From: Flavobacterium sp. BFFFF1
GTDB taxonomy: Bacteria > Bacteroidota > Bacteroidia > Flavobacteriales > Flavobacteriaceae
DNA: 64,000 bases
Assembly: GCF_002256285.1 (NCBI RefSeq)
Contig: NZ_NKJE01000005.1
Location: forward strand, 127,246-191,245
Reading direction: 5' to 3'
Part shown: positions 43,955 to 53,183 of the stretch, piece after piece
Numbering within the stretch: position 1 is the stretch's first letter
How the letters are laid out: every line of letters begins with the position of its first letter
Position numbers and translations under genes: made by a program
Notes under the pieces: generated by a model
Database searches by the model: none
The model's input: only the letters and a program-made list of their open reading frames with translations
Told to the model about the DNA's origin: nothing

Positions 43955-45511
43955 ATGACAACAACAATCGCAGCACAATTTGGGATGACCGAAGCGTTAG
44001 CACAATTGGGAATTAAGGATATTAATGAAGGGACGTCAACAGGCCTCGAAAATTTTTCAGGTGGAGCAATTCTCGAATCGTACTCACCAGTCGACGGTCA
44101 GTTGATCGGTAAAGTACGCATGTCTACTGCTGCCGACTATGAAAAAGCCATGGCTGCGGCAACTGAGGCATTCAAAACCTTTCGCCTGATGCCCGCACCG
44201 CAACGCGGCGAAATCGTTCGTCAATTTGGCGAGAAACTCCGTAAAAATAAGGAAGCGCTTGGAAAGCTGGTATCCTACGAAATGGGGAAATCACTACAGG
44301 AAGGTTACGGCGAAGTTCAGGAGATGATCGACATCTGTGATTTTGCAGTGGGTCTTTCAAGACAGCTGCACGGTTTGACCATGCATTCAGAACGTCCGGG
44401 ACACAGGATGTACGAGCAATACCATCCGCTTGGGGTGGTCGGGATTATTTCGGCATTTAATTTCCCAGTGGCAGTTTGGTCGTGGAACACAGCACTCGCC
44501 TGGATCTGCGGAGATGTTTGCATTTGGAAGCCATCTGAAAAAACACCACTTTGTGGTATCGCCTGCCAGAACATCATCGCTGAGGTAATCCGCGAAAATA
44601 ACCTTCCGGAAGGGATATCATGCTTGATCAATGGCGATTATAAAATCGGGGAATTAATGACCGCTGACTCGAGAATTCCATTGGTATCCGCCACCGGATC
44701 GACCAGGATGGGTAAGATTGTGGCGCAGGCCGTTGCGGGAAGATTGGGAAGATCTCTTCTAGAGCTAGGGGGTAACAATGCAATCATTGTAACGCCGGAC
44801 GCAGATATCAAGATGACTGTCATCGGTGCAGTATTTGGCGCAGTAGGGACGGCCGGACAAAGGTGTACATCAACCAGGAGGTTGATCATCCACGAAAGTA
44901 TTTATGACAAAGTAAAAGATGCTATTGTTGCGGCTTATGGGCAACTTAAAATAGGTAACCCTTTAGACCAGAACAATCACGTGGGGCCGCTGATCGATAC
45001 GCAGGCAGTGGATTTGTATAATAAGGCATTGGAAAAAGTAGTTGCTGAAGGAGGCAAAATCCTGGTTGAAGGCGGTGTGCTTTCTGGAGAGGGTTATGAA
45101 AGTGGTTGCTACGTCAAGCCCGCTATCGCAGAGGCAAACAACAATTTTGACATCGTGCAACACGAAACTTTTGCACCAGTACTGTACCTGCTGAAATATA
45201 CAGGCGAAGTAGACAATGCGGTTGCCATTCAAAACGGTGTAGCGCAGGGACTATCGTCTGCCATCATGACCAATAATCTCCGGGAAGCTGAACACTTCCT
45301 ATCTGTAGCGGGTTCTGACTGTGGTATAGCAAATGTGAATATTGGAACGTCCGGCGCAGAGATTGGTGGTGCATTTGGCGGCGAGAAAGAAACAGGTGGA
45401 GGTCGCGAATCAGGTTCGGATGCATGGAAAATTTATATGAGACGCCAAACAAACACAATCAATTATACGACTAAATTGCCGTTAGCCCAAGGGATTAAGT
45501 TTGATTTATAG
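43955..45511 (+). CDS. ALDH7-type aldehyde dehydrogenase (probable alpha-aminoadipic semialdehyde dehydrogenase)
   Basis: This 518-aa protein has the ALDH core: GVVGIISAFNFPVAVWSWN, IWKPSEKTPLCG, SATGSTRMGKIVAQAV, LLELGGNNAII with the general-base Glu, and GTAGQRCTSTRRL with the catalytic Cys. These motif variants (NFPVAVWSWN, GQRCTSTRRL) are those of ALDH7/antiquitin, which oxidises aminoadipic semialdehyde (piperideine-6-carboxylate) in lysine breakdown. No other lysine-degradation gene is nearby. It is monocistronic, closed by an intrinsic terminator. Confidence 0.88.
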   Translation: MTTTIAAQFGMTEALAQLGIKDINEGTSTGLENFSGGAILESYSPVDGQLIGKVRMSTAADYEKAMAAATEAFKTFRLMPAPQRGEIVRQFGEKLRKNKEALGKLVSYEMGKSLQEGYGEVQEMIDICDFAVGLSRQLHGLTMHSERPGHRMYEQYHPLGVVGIISAFNFPVAVWSWNTALAWICGDVCIWKPSEKTPLCGIACQNIIAEVIRENNLPEGISCLINGDYKIGELMTADSRIPLVSATGSTRMGKIVAQAVAGRLGRSLLELGGNNAIIVTPDADIKMTVIGAVFGAVGTAGQRCTSTRRLIIHESIYDKVKDAIVAAYGQLKIGNPLDQNNHVGPLIDTQAVDLYNKALEKVVAEGGKILVEGGVLSGEGYESGCYVKPAIAEANNNFDIVQHETFAPVLYLLKYTGEVDNAVAIQNGVAQGLSSAIMTNNLREAEHFLSVAGSDCGIANVNIGTSGAEIGGAFGGEKETGGGRESGSDAWKIYMRRQTNTINYTTKLPLAQGIKFDL

Positions 45512-45532
45512 AAGGAATGCAATGCATAAATT

Positions 45533-45563
45533 AAAAAGGCTGCCCATCAGGCAGCCTTTTTAA
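45533..45563. terminator. Bidirectional terminator between the ALDH7 and small sorted-protein genes
   Basis: GGCTGCC (45538-45544) and GGCAGCC (45550-45556) with A5 left and T5 right. The small minus-strand gene ends inside the loop, so its last codons are part of the terminator. Confidence 0.8.
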
Positions 45564-45768
45564 TTTTATATCTGTTTACCGAATATATTCCATAAAAAAT
45601 CGCCATGATAAGTAAAATATATATTCCACCATCAATTGGATTGCCAGGAGGACCGGGCGGTATTGGCGGCGGCGGTCCATCAACAGGTGGTCCTGCAATG
45701 CACATCGCCGGAGCGAAGAGTGCGGTAAAAATTGTGAAAATGAATAACTTATTGGGGACAAATTTCAT
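45547..45768 (-). CDS. Small exported protein with PID-type C-terminal sorting signal
   Basis: The ATG at 45768 gives 73 aa. It has an N-terminal signal peptide (MKFVPNKLFIFTIFTALFAP), a short Pro/Gly-rich linker (GPPVDGPPPPIPPGPPGNP), then PIDGGIYILLIMAIFYGIY and a basic end YKIKKAA. A motif-helix-basic tail is the tripartite layout of C-terminal sorting signals; the PID motif resembles what is called PID-CTERM in Flavobacteria. Almost nothing remains between the two signals, so the mature product would be a tiny Pro-rich peptide. Function unknown. Confidence 0.65.
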   Translation of the reverse strand: MKFVPNKLFIFTIFTALFAPAMCIAGPPVDGPPPPIPPGPPGNPIDGGIYILLIMAIFYGIYSVNRYKIKKAA

Positions 45769-45914
45769 ACACCACAAAATTATAAAATAAAACTTAGTAC
45801 CAAAGCTTTGACATGTTTATTATCAAATATATAACAGTTACGATAATTCATTGGTATTGGTTCGTAAACGCGCTGCAAAATAACGGTTTTTTTAATAAAT
45901 AGCAATTTGGGTTA

Positions 45915-48900
45915 CTAAAAATATGCCCTCAATTGAATACTTCCTGTGTGAATCGCCTTACTTGTTTCACTTTTTCGTCCTTGATAGTTGACATTGATAT
46001 CTAAAAATTGGGTGAGGTTCTTTTGAATCAGCAGCCTCCACGTCGTGTTTTGGCCCGGTTGTAACCCTTCAAGCATCTGGTAGGCTACCGGAGTAGAAAC
46101 ATCGCCTGTAAATTTATTCTGGTACAATGAAAATTCGCCATTAACGGTAAACTCTTTTTGGCCTGCGAAAGTGAATGAAGTGCCAAAACGTTGTTGTTTA
46201 AGGGATTCAAGTGCTCCTTTGACATTGTCTTTTTGCTCAAACTCATAAAATAAATCCAAACTGGCATTTTTTGAAAATAAATAAGAAAGTTTAGGCGAAA
46301 GCTGGAAAGTTTCAAGTTTAAAATTGCGCGAGCTATAATTTTCCGACTCCGTAAACGATGTCCCTGACTGGGCACCGAAATTTACCAGCCAGCTTTTTTG
46401 CAGCAAATGGGTGTATTGCAGTTGGTGAGACAATGCTTCGGTTTTCTGGGAACCGGAGGAGAGCAGGTTTTTTGCCTGGGCTGCCAGATAGTTGTAAGTG
46501 ACAGAATGTTTTTGCCTGCCGCGATTGAATGACAAGCTGTTTCTCAAGTTCAGGCTCAGCCCCAGCAGTTCCGGATCGTTTGATGAAGCAAAAGGATTGA
46601 AATCGAAATTACCGTGATTATTCTCAATTTTTCGTTCTGTTAAAAATGAGGTTTGGTTATAAAAATGGGATAGGACATTTTTGTATCCTTTGCTACTCTG
46701 CCATTGCAATGGGTTTAACGTTACCGACTGGGAAAATTTATTTTGGTGTGTTTTAATGAAGATTTGGTTTGGCAGAAACACACGGACATATTTTGCCTGG
46801 TCCGTAAACTGTGCCACCTCAAATTCTTCCAGTTCCTGGATTCCATTGTCATTATAATCGTTCCAGGTATAGACGCCCTGGCCGGCATCGACTTCTACAT
46901 ATGAAAACTCCTGCTGAGCAATCGTTCCTGAGAAGTTTTCATAAGCGGTAGTCACCTGGATCAATTGGTTAAAAAACCGGTCATTGTATAATAACCTCGA
47001 GTTTACCGAAGGCTCATTTTCGCGCGCGGTGTCTTCATATTTTAAGTTCCGGTAGTTTGCATACAACGTCAGGTCGCTTTTATCCGTTTTGATTAGCCTT
47101 GATTTGATATAATAAGCATCGGAGGTATTTACTTTTTTGAGCAGTCCATTTTGTAAACTGTCGTTGATGCGGTGTAGGTAACCGAGTTCAACAAACACTT
47201 TTGTGGAATCGCCACGCCCAACAAACGCGCCATATTCTTTAAATTTCTGGCTTAATGGCGACAATTGCCCTGTTGCCTTTAACCGTTCCTGGTTGTCTTC
47301 GAGGCGCAAACTCCCGCCTACCCAATTCTTCCCAAAATGGTACTTGCCCTGTGTCTGGTTGCGAAGGAATTTGGAATCGGCATAATCGCTGTCGCTTTTT
47401 AAATAACTGCCGCTTTGCTGGACTGTTACTTTTTTCAGGCGAAGAGATGCGTTAACCACATGCCTTATTCCCGAAAAACTTTCTGTAAAGTCGAGCTTCT
47501 CGATTTGGTAGGTGGCCTGACCTTTCTCCGGCGACGCGAGTACCAGCCCGGCAACCACAAGGCTTTGGTCTCCTTTTGGATTGACGAGGTTCCAGTCGCG
47601 GTCGAACTCAATCGTAAATAAGCGTTCTATCGGCTGGAATTTTTGCTGGACAAACTGGTAGTCACCGAAGCCATCTAAGGTCCATTTACCCGCATAAAGC
47701 AGTTGCTTCGCATGCAGTTTTCCCGCCAATCCGTGATTGTCATTGTCGTCAAGTGAAGAATACAGGTTTTTATCACTGTTGCTGATGCCGAGTTCAAAAT
47801 TCACGTCAGTACGGTCATTGGGGTTAAAACGCCCATTGACCGAAGCGACCTGAAGTTTCACCGGAGGCACCAAACGGATAATCGGCTCGTAATTTCCCTG
47901 CGGAACTCCGTTTATTGGTAAACGATACTCATAAATTTTTCCAACGGCAGTGACGGTCTTGAGGACATAATTGCCCAGGTTATTTCCAACCAATGAAAAC
48001 CGGACATTGAAAAGCTCGTCATCTGGATTACTAGAGAACACAAATGTTTCGATGCCGTCAGCAATGACTTTTTTATACAGAATTTTATTGTCGGAATACG
48101 TGTCTGCGTAGGCTGATGGCGCGGTCATCGCGCCCGGATTGTCGCCCGCCGCCGCCAGTGCCTGAACTTGTCCCGCCGATAAATTCTGCTGCAAAGGCTG
48201 GTTTTTTACATCGCTTTCTGAATAGAGGGCACCGCCGATACTCCATTTTTCCTGCTCGTGCGCTGCGCCGGCATAGGTCACAAAACGCGTGTAATTTTTG
48301 TCAGAATATTGGTATTCGATGTTAATCCGCATCTCAGAGCTGATGGGAAACAGCGAGGTAAACGTGATTTCGCCCGCATTATAATCGATGACGTAATCGT
48401 TGTTTTCACCCCGTTTCAGTAAAATCCCATTGACATACACCCGCTCGGAGCCGGAAATCACAAGGATAAAAAGCTCGCCGTTCGGGCCTTTCAGTTTATA
48501 CGGACCCTGATTGCCTTCCTGGCCAGTGAAACTGCTTTTGGCGTATTGGCCGCGCACCAATGCCGCAGATGCAAAAACAGTTGTCTTCTTCGCTTCGGTA
48601 CCAAACTCAAAAGTGCCGGCGAGTCCCTGCACCTTTTTGTTGAAATTCAAAAATCGGGATTTGCGGTTTTCAAGAAAAAGATCACCGGCGCGGATGCTCC
48701 ATTTGTCGCTGAAAAGTTCAATAAATATCTGGTCAAATTCATCGAGTTTCTGCGAATAGCCGCCTTCCTGCAGGGGAATATTTGTGTCCTGGATTGAAGC
48801 GCGCAGACTGACTTTATCCGAAAGTTTTCCGGTAATCTGCAAATCAAGCGAAGAATTGACTGTGGCATTTTGGTTGTTGCCGACCGTGATGCCCCGCGTA

Positions 48901-49316
48901 ATGCTGCCCGAAGTGTTCAGCCCTTCAAACGGTATGAAACGTTTTATCGGATCGCGGGAAACCGCATACAGATTGCCGTTATCAACCACTTTTCCGCGGT
49001 CATAAATGCTGTATTCTTTGGTCAGGAATTCCGGGAATTTCAGGAAACGGACGGTTAATGAATCACCAATAAAAGGAGCATCGGGGCGGATAACCAGGTT
49101 TCCCTTGGCAAAATCGACTTTGTAAAAAACCGAATCCAAAGGCACGTTATTCCCGTCGAGTAATTTGAAAAAAGTAGGGTTGATGCTGACGGTGTCAATC
49201 CGGATCGTATCGCTCACAGCACGGATTTTCCTGTTTTTATATGGCGTCGTGATTTCCTGGCCATACATCCCGGAAAGAAACAAGACCGCAAAAACCGCAA
49301 GCAACTTTTTCAACAT
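45915..49316 (-). CDS. Large outer-membrane protein, unknown function
   Basis: This 1133-aa protein has a signal peptide (MLKKLLAVFAVLFLSGMYG). The N-terminal 350 residues contain a barrel-like stretch (SSLDLQITGKLSDKVSLRAS, DKWSIRAGDLFLENRKSRF) and a beta-sandwich-like part (GSERVYVNGILLKRGENNDY, DYNAGEITFTSLFPISSEM). The C-terminal 600 residues are repeated amphipathic strands ending TGSIQLRAYF, typical of an outer-membrane beta-barrel. I do not recognise a named family. It is followed on the genome by a short-unit repeat tract and the aspartate kinase gene, on the same strand. Confidence 0.75.
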   Translation of the reverse strand: MLKKLLAVFAVLFLSGMYGQEITTPYKNRKIRAVSDTIRIDTVSINPTFFKLLDGNNVPLDSVFYKVDFAKGNLVIRPDAPFIGDSLTVRFLKFPEFLTKEYSIYDRGKVVDNGNLYAVSRDPIKRFIPFEGLNTSGSITRGITVGNNQNATVNSSLDLQITGKLSDKVSLRASIQDTNIPLQEGGYSQKLDEFDQIFIELFSDKWSIRAGDLFLENRKSRFLNFNKKVQGLAGTFEFGTEAKKTTVFASAALVRGQYAKSSFTGQEGNQGPYKLKGPNGELFILVISGSERVYVNGILLKRGENNDYVIDYNAGEITFTSLFPISSEMRINIEYQYSDKNYTRFVTYAGAAHEQEKWSIGGALYSESDVKNQPLQQNLSAGQVQALAAAGDNPGAMTAPSAYADTYSDNKILYKKVIADGIETFVFSSNPDDELFNVRFSLVGNNLGNYVLKTVTAVGKIYEYRLPINGVPQGNYEPIIRLVPPVKLQVASVNGRFNPNDRTDVNFELGISNSDKNLYSSLDDNDNHGLAGKLHAKQLLYAGKWTLDGFGDYQFVQQKFQPIERLFTIEFDRDWNLVNPKGDQSLVVAGLVLASPEKGQATYQIEKLDFTESFSGIRHVVNASLRLKKVTVQQSGSYLKSDSDYADSKFLRNQTQGKYHFGKNWVGGSLRLEDNQERLKATGQLSPLSQKFKEYGAFVGRGDSTKVFVELGYLHRINDSLQNGLLKKVNTSDAYYIKSRLIKTDKSDLTLYANYRNLKYEDTARENEPSVNSRLLYNDRFFNQLIQVTTAYENFSGTIAQQEFSYVEVDAGQGVYTWNDYNDNGIQELEEFEVAQFTDQAKYVRVFLPNQIFIKTHQNKFSQSVTLNPLQWQSSKGYKNVLSHFYNQTSFLTERKIENNHGNFDFNPFASSNDPELLGLSLNLRNSLSFNRGRQKHSVTYNYLAAQAKNLLSSGSQKTEALSHQLQYTHLLQKSWLVNFGAQSGTSFTESENYSSRNFKLETFQLSPKLSYLFSKNASLDLFYEFEQKDNVKGALESLKQQRFGTSFTFAGQKEFTVNGEFSLYQNKFTGDVSTPVAYQMLEGLQPGQNTTWRLLIQKNLTQFLDINVNYQGRKSETSKAIHTGSIQLRAYF

Positions 49317-49373
49317 CTGTTACAACGTGGATTTAATTAGAAAATTTGATTGACAGAAAATTGGGAAAAGAGG

Positions 49374-49440
49374 CAATTAGAAATGAGATAATTAGAAAAT
49401 GAGATAATTAGAAAATGAGGCAATTAGAAAATGAGATAAT
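49374..49440 (+). repeat. Tandem AATTAGAAAATGAGAT repeat
   Basis: About four near-identical units of 15-17 bp lie between the aspartate kinase and the large outer-membrane protein genes. Single units or inverse copies occur at 20280-20330 and 21500-21620. Confidence 0.85.
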
Positions 49441-49481
49441 GGAGCTGGATTTCTTTTAAAATTATCTGATTTCCACATCAT

Positions 49482-50741
49482 CTAATTAACTTCCTTCGTC
49501 ACAATCTGCATCGTTTCACGGCTCATCTGTTTGAGCAAGACCTGTTTGTTCTTTTCGACAATTTTTGCCGCTTTCTCGTCAAAATGGCGAATGGTATATA
49601 GCGACACATTTTCGTTATAAGACACTTTGAATTTCTTTGAAAGCACGGTTTTCAATTCGCTGAAATTGCCAAATTTATCCTCAATACAAACTGAAAAACT
49701 GATGGCCGAATTCTGAATCAGGCTTACTTTCATCTTATATTGGTGCAACAGCGCAAAAATCTCACTGATATTTTCCTCCATAATAAAAGAGAAATCGATA
49801 GACGACAACGAAATCAGCAACTGCTGCTTCTTTACGATAAAACACGGAAGCTGCGGATCGAGATCGGCGCCTTTGGAGACGCTCGTTCCCGGAAGTTCCG
49901 GATTCAGGAACGATTTTACAAACAACGGGATTTCTTTCCGTTGCAGTGGCTGTAAGGTTTTTGGGTGAATGACCGTAGCGCCATAAAACGCGAGTTCAAT
50001 CGCCTCACGATATGAAATCTGGTTCAGCAACGACGCATTTTCAAAATACCTCGGATCGGCATTCATCACGCCGGGCACATCCTTCCAGATCGTAACACTT
50101 TCCGCATTCAGGCAATACGCAAAAATCGCAGCGGTGTAATCTGAACCTTCCCGGCCTAACGTCGTCGTGAAGTTGTTTTCATCAGAGCCTAAGAAACCCT
50201 GCGTAATGTTCAGGATTTTGCGCTTCACGTTTTTTGAAATGTTTTTCTGCGTCGACTCCCAGTCTACATTGGCATCGCGGTAGGTGTTGTCGGTTTTGAT
50301 GTAATTGCGTACATCGATCCAGTTCGTCTTAATGCCCATATAATTCATATAATGCGCGAGGATGGTTGTCGAAATCAACTCGCCCATACTCACAATCTGG
50401 TCGTACACGAAATTGTAATTCGGCGATTTGTTTTGCGACAGGAAGTATTCCAGATCGCCAAAAAGCTTGTTCACGTCTGTGAAAACGGCATGCTTTTCGT
50501 CATCAAATAACTCGAGTACAATCTGGTTGTGGTATTTTTTCACCTCCTGAACAGATGCCTGCAATTCCTTCGACTTGTCAAAGTAATTCCTGATGACGAC
50601 TTCAAGCGCGTTCGTCGTTTTTCCCATCGCCGATACGACGAGCAACACGTCTTCATAACCCACTTTCTGCAATACGTCATACACGTTCCGTACACCGGCA
50701 GCATCTTTTACCGACGCACCGCCAAATTTGAATATTCTCAT
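49482..50741 (-). CDS. lysC: Aspartate kinase
   Basis: This 419-aa monofunctional aspartokinase phosphorylates aspartate, the first step to lysine, threonine and methionine. Seen: N-terminal FKFGGASVKDAAGVRNV, VVSAMGKTTNALE, QGFLGSDENNFTTTLGREGSDYTAA (the nucleotide and aspartate site) and IWKDVPGVMNADPRYF. Two C-terminal ACT-like segments (LISLSSIDFSFIMEENISEI; KMKVSLIQNSAISFSVCIED) suggest feedback control by an end-product amino acid. The same-strand GNAT gene lies 32 bp upstream. Confidence 0.95.
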   Translation of the reverse strand: MRIFKFGGASVKDAAGVRNVYDVLQKVGYEDVLLVVSAMGKTTNALEVVIRNYFDKSKELQASVQEVKKYHNQIVLELFDDEKHAVFTDVNKLFGDLEYFLSQNKSPNYNFVYDQIVSMGELISTTILAHYMNYMGIKTNWIDVRNYIKTDNTYRDANVDWESTQKNISKNVKRKILNITQGFLGSDENNFTTTLGREGSDYTAAIFAYCLNAESVTIWKDVPGVMNADPRYFENASLLNQISYREAIELAFYGATVIHPKTLQPLQRKEIPLFVKSFLNPELPGTSVSKGADLDPQLPCFIVKKQQLLISLSSIDFSFIMEENISEIFALLHQYKMKVSLIQNSAISFSVCIEDKFGNFSELKTVLSKKFKVSYNENVSLYTIRHFDEKAAKIVEKNKQVLLKQMSRETMQIVTKEVN

Positions 50742-50773
50742 CCTGTTAGTTAAAAGATTTAAAATTGAAAGAT

Positions 50774-51244
50774 TTAAAGATTTGAAAGAAACGCTTCAAT
50801 TCCTTCCTGATTCATATTCACCACACACCAATCGGGTAAAATTCGTGCACCCGACTTTTCATAAAAATCTATCGCCGGCGTATTCCAGTCCAGCACATTC
50901 CATTCGATCCTGCGCACGCCATCTCTTTTGCCCTGCGCAATTATTTCGGCATATAATTTAAAACCCAGGCCTGAACCGCGCATTGACTCCGTCACAATAA
51001 GGTCTTCGAGGTGAATCGTACGGCCTTTCCATGTCGAATAACGGTAATAATACAGCGCCATCCCCACGATCTTTCCGTTTTCCTCGGCGACCAAAGTCTG
51101 GAACAACGGATTTTCCCCAAAACCATCGCGCTCCAAATCGGCTACGGTAACCACAACCGCGTCGGGTTCTTTTTCAAAAACCGCAAGTTCCTTTATCAGT
51201 TCTAAAACCGATGGCATGTCTTCTCTGAGTCCTTTTCGTATCAT
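50774..51244 (-). CDS. GNAT acetyltransferase, SSAT-like
   Basis: This 156-aa protein has the GNAT acetyl-CoA loop in [17 protein letters not shown], preceded by IHLEDLIV, and followed by [22 protein letters not shown], which resembles the spermidine/spermine (SSAT1/2, thialysine) acetyltransferase subgroup. It probably acetylates a small amine or amino-acid side chain. It is upstream of lysC on the same strand and divergent from fbp; its 5' leader contains dispersed repeat copy B. Confidence 0.88.
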   Translation of the reverse strand: MIRKGLREDMPSVLELIKELAVFEKEPDAVVVTVADLERDGFGENPLFQTLVAEENGKIVGMALYYYRYSTWKGRTIHLEDLIVTESMRGSGLGFKLYAEIIAQGKRDGVRRIEWNVLDWNTPAIDFYEKSGARILPDWCVVNMNQEGIEAFLSNL

Positions 51245-51250
51245 TTTTTT

Positions 51251-51325
51251 GAGGAGCTAATTCCCGCTTTCGCCTTTATCTTTGCTCGTGCCTCGCAAAG
51301 GATATCGGCTCTATCGGGGCTAGCG
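51251..51325 (+). repeat. Dispersed intergenic hairpin repeat, copy B
   Basis: It has GAGGAGCTAATTCCCGC, then CTTTATCTTTGC, and after the tip GCAAAGGATATCGGCTC and ATCGGGGCTAGCG. The flanks match copies A and C; the hairpin tip (CTTTGC over GCAAAG) has a different sequence but still pairs. Confidence 0.6.
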
Positions 51326-51343
51326 ATTTGTCGTTATGGGAAA

Positions 51344-51351
51344 CAAATATA
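51344..51351 (-). promoter_or_regulatory. -7 box TATATTTG of the GNAT gene
   Basis: A full TAnnTTTG match on the minus strand about 100 nt upstream of the GNAT ATG. If used, repeat copy B is transcribed in the 5' leader. Confidence 0.45.
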
Positions 51352-51404
51352 CAAATCCCGAAAACTATCTTCCCAAAATCATCCCGATTTCACAAAAAAA
51401 CAGA

Positions 51405-51412
51405 TATTTTTG
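51405..51412 (+). promoter_or_regulatory. -7 box TATTTTTG of fbp
   Basis: A full TAnnTTTG match 27 nt before the fbp ATG at 51440. Confidence 0.5.
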
Positions 51413-51439
51413 CTGCAAACTAACTACAACGATTTCGTA

Positions 51440-52447
51440 ATGGAAGAACGCAACAAAACTTTAGGGGAATTCATCATTGAAAATCAAAAAGCCCATCAAT
51501 ATTCTTCAGGGGAATTATCAAAAATCATCAACTCCATCAGGCTGGCGGCGAAAGTCGTCAACTACAAGGTCAACAAAGCTGGATTGGTGGACATCGTAGG
51601 CGCCGCAGGGGAGCAGAACATCCAGGGCGAAGACCAGCAAAAACTCGACGTGTATGCGAATGATACATTTATCCAGACCCTGATTAACCGGGAAATTGTA
51701 TGTGGCATCGCTTCGGAAGAAAGTGACGATTTTATTACGGTCTGCGGAATGGACAATGGACACAACAATAAATATGTTGTATTGATGGACCCGCTTGACG
51801 GCTCTTCCAATATTGATGTGAATGTGTCGGTGGGGACGATTTTCTCGGTTTTCCGAAGGATTACACCAATTGGGACGCCTGTAAAGCTTGAAGATTTTCT
51901 GCAGCCGGGTACGGCACAGGTGGCCGCAGGCTATGTGATTTATGGAACATCGACAATGCTTGTTTATACGACTGGGCATGGTGTAAACGGTTTCACGCTG
52001 AATCCCGCGATTGGTACTTTCTACCTTTCGCATCCGAATATGCAGTTTCCAAAAGACGGGAACATCTATTCAATCAACGAAGGGAACTATGTACATTTCC
52101 CGCAAGGCGTAAAGAATTACATTAAATATTGCCAGCTTGAGGAAGGGGACCGTCCTTATACCTCACGGTATATCGGAAGCCTGGTTTCGGATATACATAG
52201 AAATATCATCAAAGGCGGAATCTACATTTACCCAACCAGCTCCAAAGCACCAAAAGGGAAACTAAGGCTAATGTATGAATGCAATCCGATGGCGTTTATT
52301 GCAGAGCAGGCCGGCGGAAAAGCTTCAGACGGTTTTGGGCGCATTATGGAAATTCAGCCAACTGAATTGCACCAGCGCGTGCCATTTTTCTGCGGAAGCT
52401 ATAATATGGTGGAAAAAGCAGAGGAGTTTATGGGGATTGATAATTAA
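51440..52447 (+). CDS. fbp: Fructose-1,6-bisphosphatase, class I
   Basis: The ATG at 51440 ([16 protein letters not shown]) gives 335 aa, the normal class I length. The metal and phosphate site is clear: [29 protein letters not shown], and later [21 protein letters not shown]. It removes the 1-phosphate of fructose-1,6-bisphosphate in gluconeogenesis. It is monocistronic: it has a -7 box 27 nt upstream and a bidirectional terminator downstream. Confidence 0.97.
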   Translation: MEERNKTLGEFIIENQKAHQYSSGELSKIINSIRLAAKVVNYKVNKAGLVDIVGAAGEQNIQGEDQQKLDVYANDTFIQTLINREIVCGIASEESDDFITVCGMDNGHNNKYVVLMDPLDGSSNIDVNVSVGTIFSVFRRITPIGTPVKLEDFLQPGTAQVAAGYVIYGTSTMLVYTTGHGVNGFTLNPAIGTFYLSHPNMQFPKDGNIYSINEGNYVHFPQGVKNYIKYCQLEEGDRPYTSRYIGSLVSDIHRNIIKGGIYIYPTSSKAPKGKLRLMYECNPMAFIAEQAGGKASDGFGRIMEIQPTELHQRVPFFCGSYNMVEKAEEFMGIDN

Positions 52448-52503
52448 CAATTAATAATTAAAACAGTAGGGGATATTGTGTATGCGTTCAAAGAATTATA
52501 ATG

Positions 52504-52541
52504 AAAAAATCCTGTCAGATTTTAAAATGACAGGATTTATA
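52504..52541. terminator. Bidirectional terminator between fbp and the TerB-like gene
   Basis: AAATCCTGTCA and TGACAGGATTT form an 11-bp stem around a 10-nt loop. It is framed on both sides by ATTAACAATTAATAATTA-type repeats (52443-52460 and about 52565-52593) that are themselves inverted. Confidence 0.75.
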
Positions 52542-52593
52542 TCGGATATGTGAGACAATTATTAACTATCAATTATTAATTGTTAATTGTTAA

Positions 52594-53025
52594 TTATTTG
52601 TTCATATGCTCCATCTCATACATAAAAGTATCTGAATCTACTTTTTGATCGATAAGAGACAATGCCTTGTTTACGATGTGGTCGGCATTTCCGGGTGTAA
52701 AACCTAACGCCAATGCAAACTTCCGAAGCAGCACATCTTGTTTATCTCCTAAATGATGGTCTACGTGAACCATACGGGCCAAATCATACAGGCGCTCCAG
52801 CCTGTGGGAATACAAATACGGCGGATTGATCGGGTACTTCAACGGATTTTCAAGGATTTCCTCATACTCCTCGTTGGTAATTTCCAATCTTCCCGCAAGT
52901 TTATCCAAAAATGATTTTTCTTCAGGGGCTATAATGCCATCGGCCAATGCCACGCGCACAATCGCTGAAAAATGTCCTTTGTTCCTTGTTTTAAATTCGC
53001 TATCAAATAAATCTGAAAATGACAT
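52594..53025 (-). CDS. TerB-like domain protein
   Basis: The ATG at 53025 (MSFSDLFDSEFKTRNKGHF) gives 143 aa. The helical TerB fold is suggested by FSAIVRVALADGIIAPEEKSF and LARMVHVDHHLGDKQDVLL, which contain the two acidic D-G-x-I/D-H loops of the family, thought to bind metal. Related domains occur in tellurite-resistance TerB and DjlA. No ter genes are nearby; the role is unknown. It is convergent with fbp and divergent from the HupE-like gene. Confidence 0.75.
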   Translation of the reverse strand: MSFSDLFDSEFKTRNKGHFSAIVRVALADGIIAPEEKSFLDKLAGRLEITNEEYEEILENPLKYPINPPYLYSHRLERLYDLARMVHVDHHLGDKQDVLLRKFALALGFTPGNADHIVNKALSLIDQKVDSDTFMYEMEHMNK

Positions 53026-53154
53026 AATTATTTTTGGTTTAGTTTTCTGCAAATATAATTCTATTTCGTTTTTAATTAAAGTTAATTGCAAAGATTTTAC
53101 CCAATTTGAACAACAATCGCCTTAAAATGACACCCCTTTTTTCGAAAATAATTG

Positions 53155-53162
53155 TATGTTTG
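53155..53162 (+). promoter_or_regulatory. -7 box TATGTTTG of the HupE/UreJ-like gene
   Basis: A full TAnnTTTG match 21 nt before the ATG at 53184. Confidence 0.5.
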
Positions 53163-53183
53163 GACACCCTAAAACAATAACCT

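Noticed and set aside
49374..49440. CRISPR array
   Set aside because: Units of 15-17 bp follow each other without unique spacers, and no cas gene is in the window.
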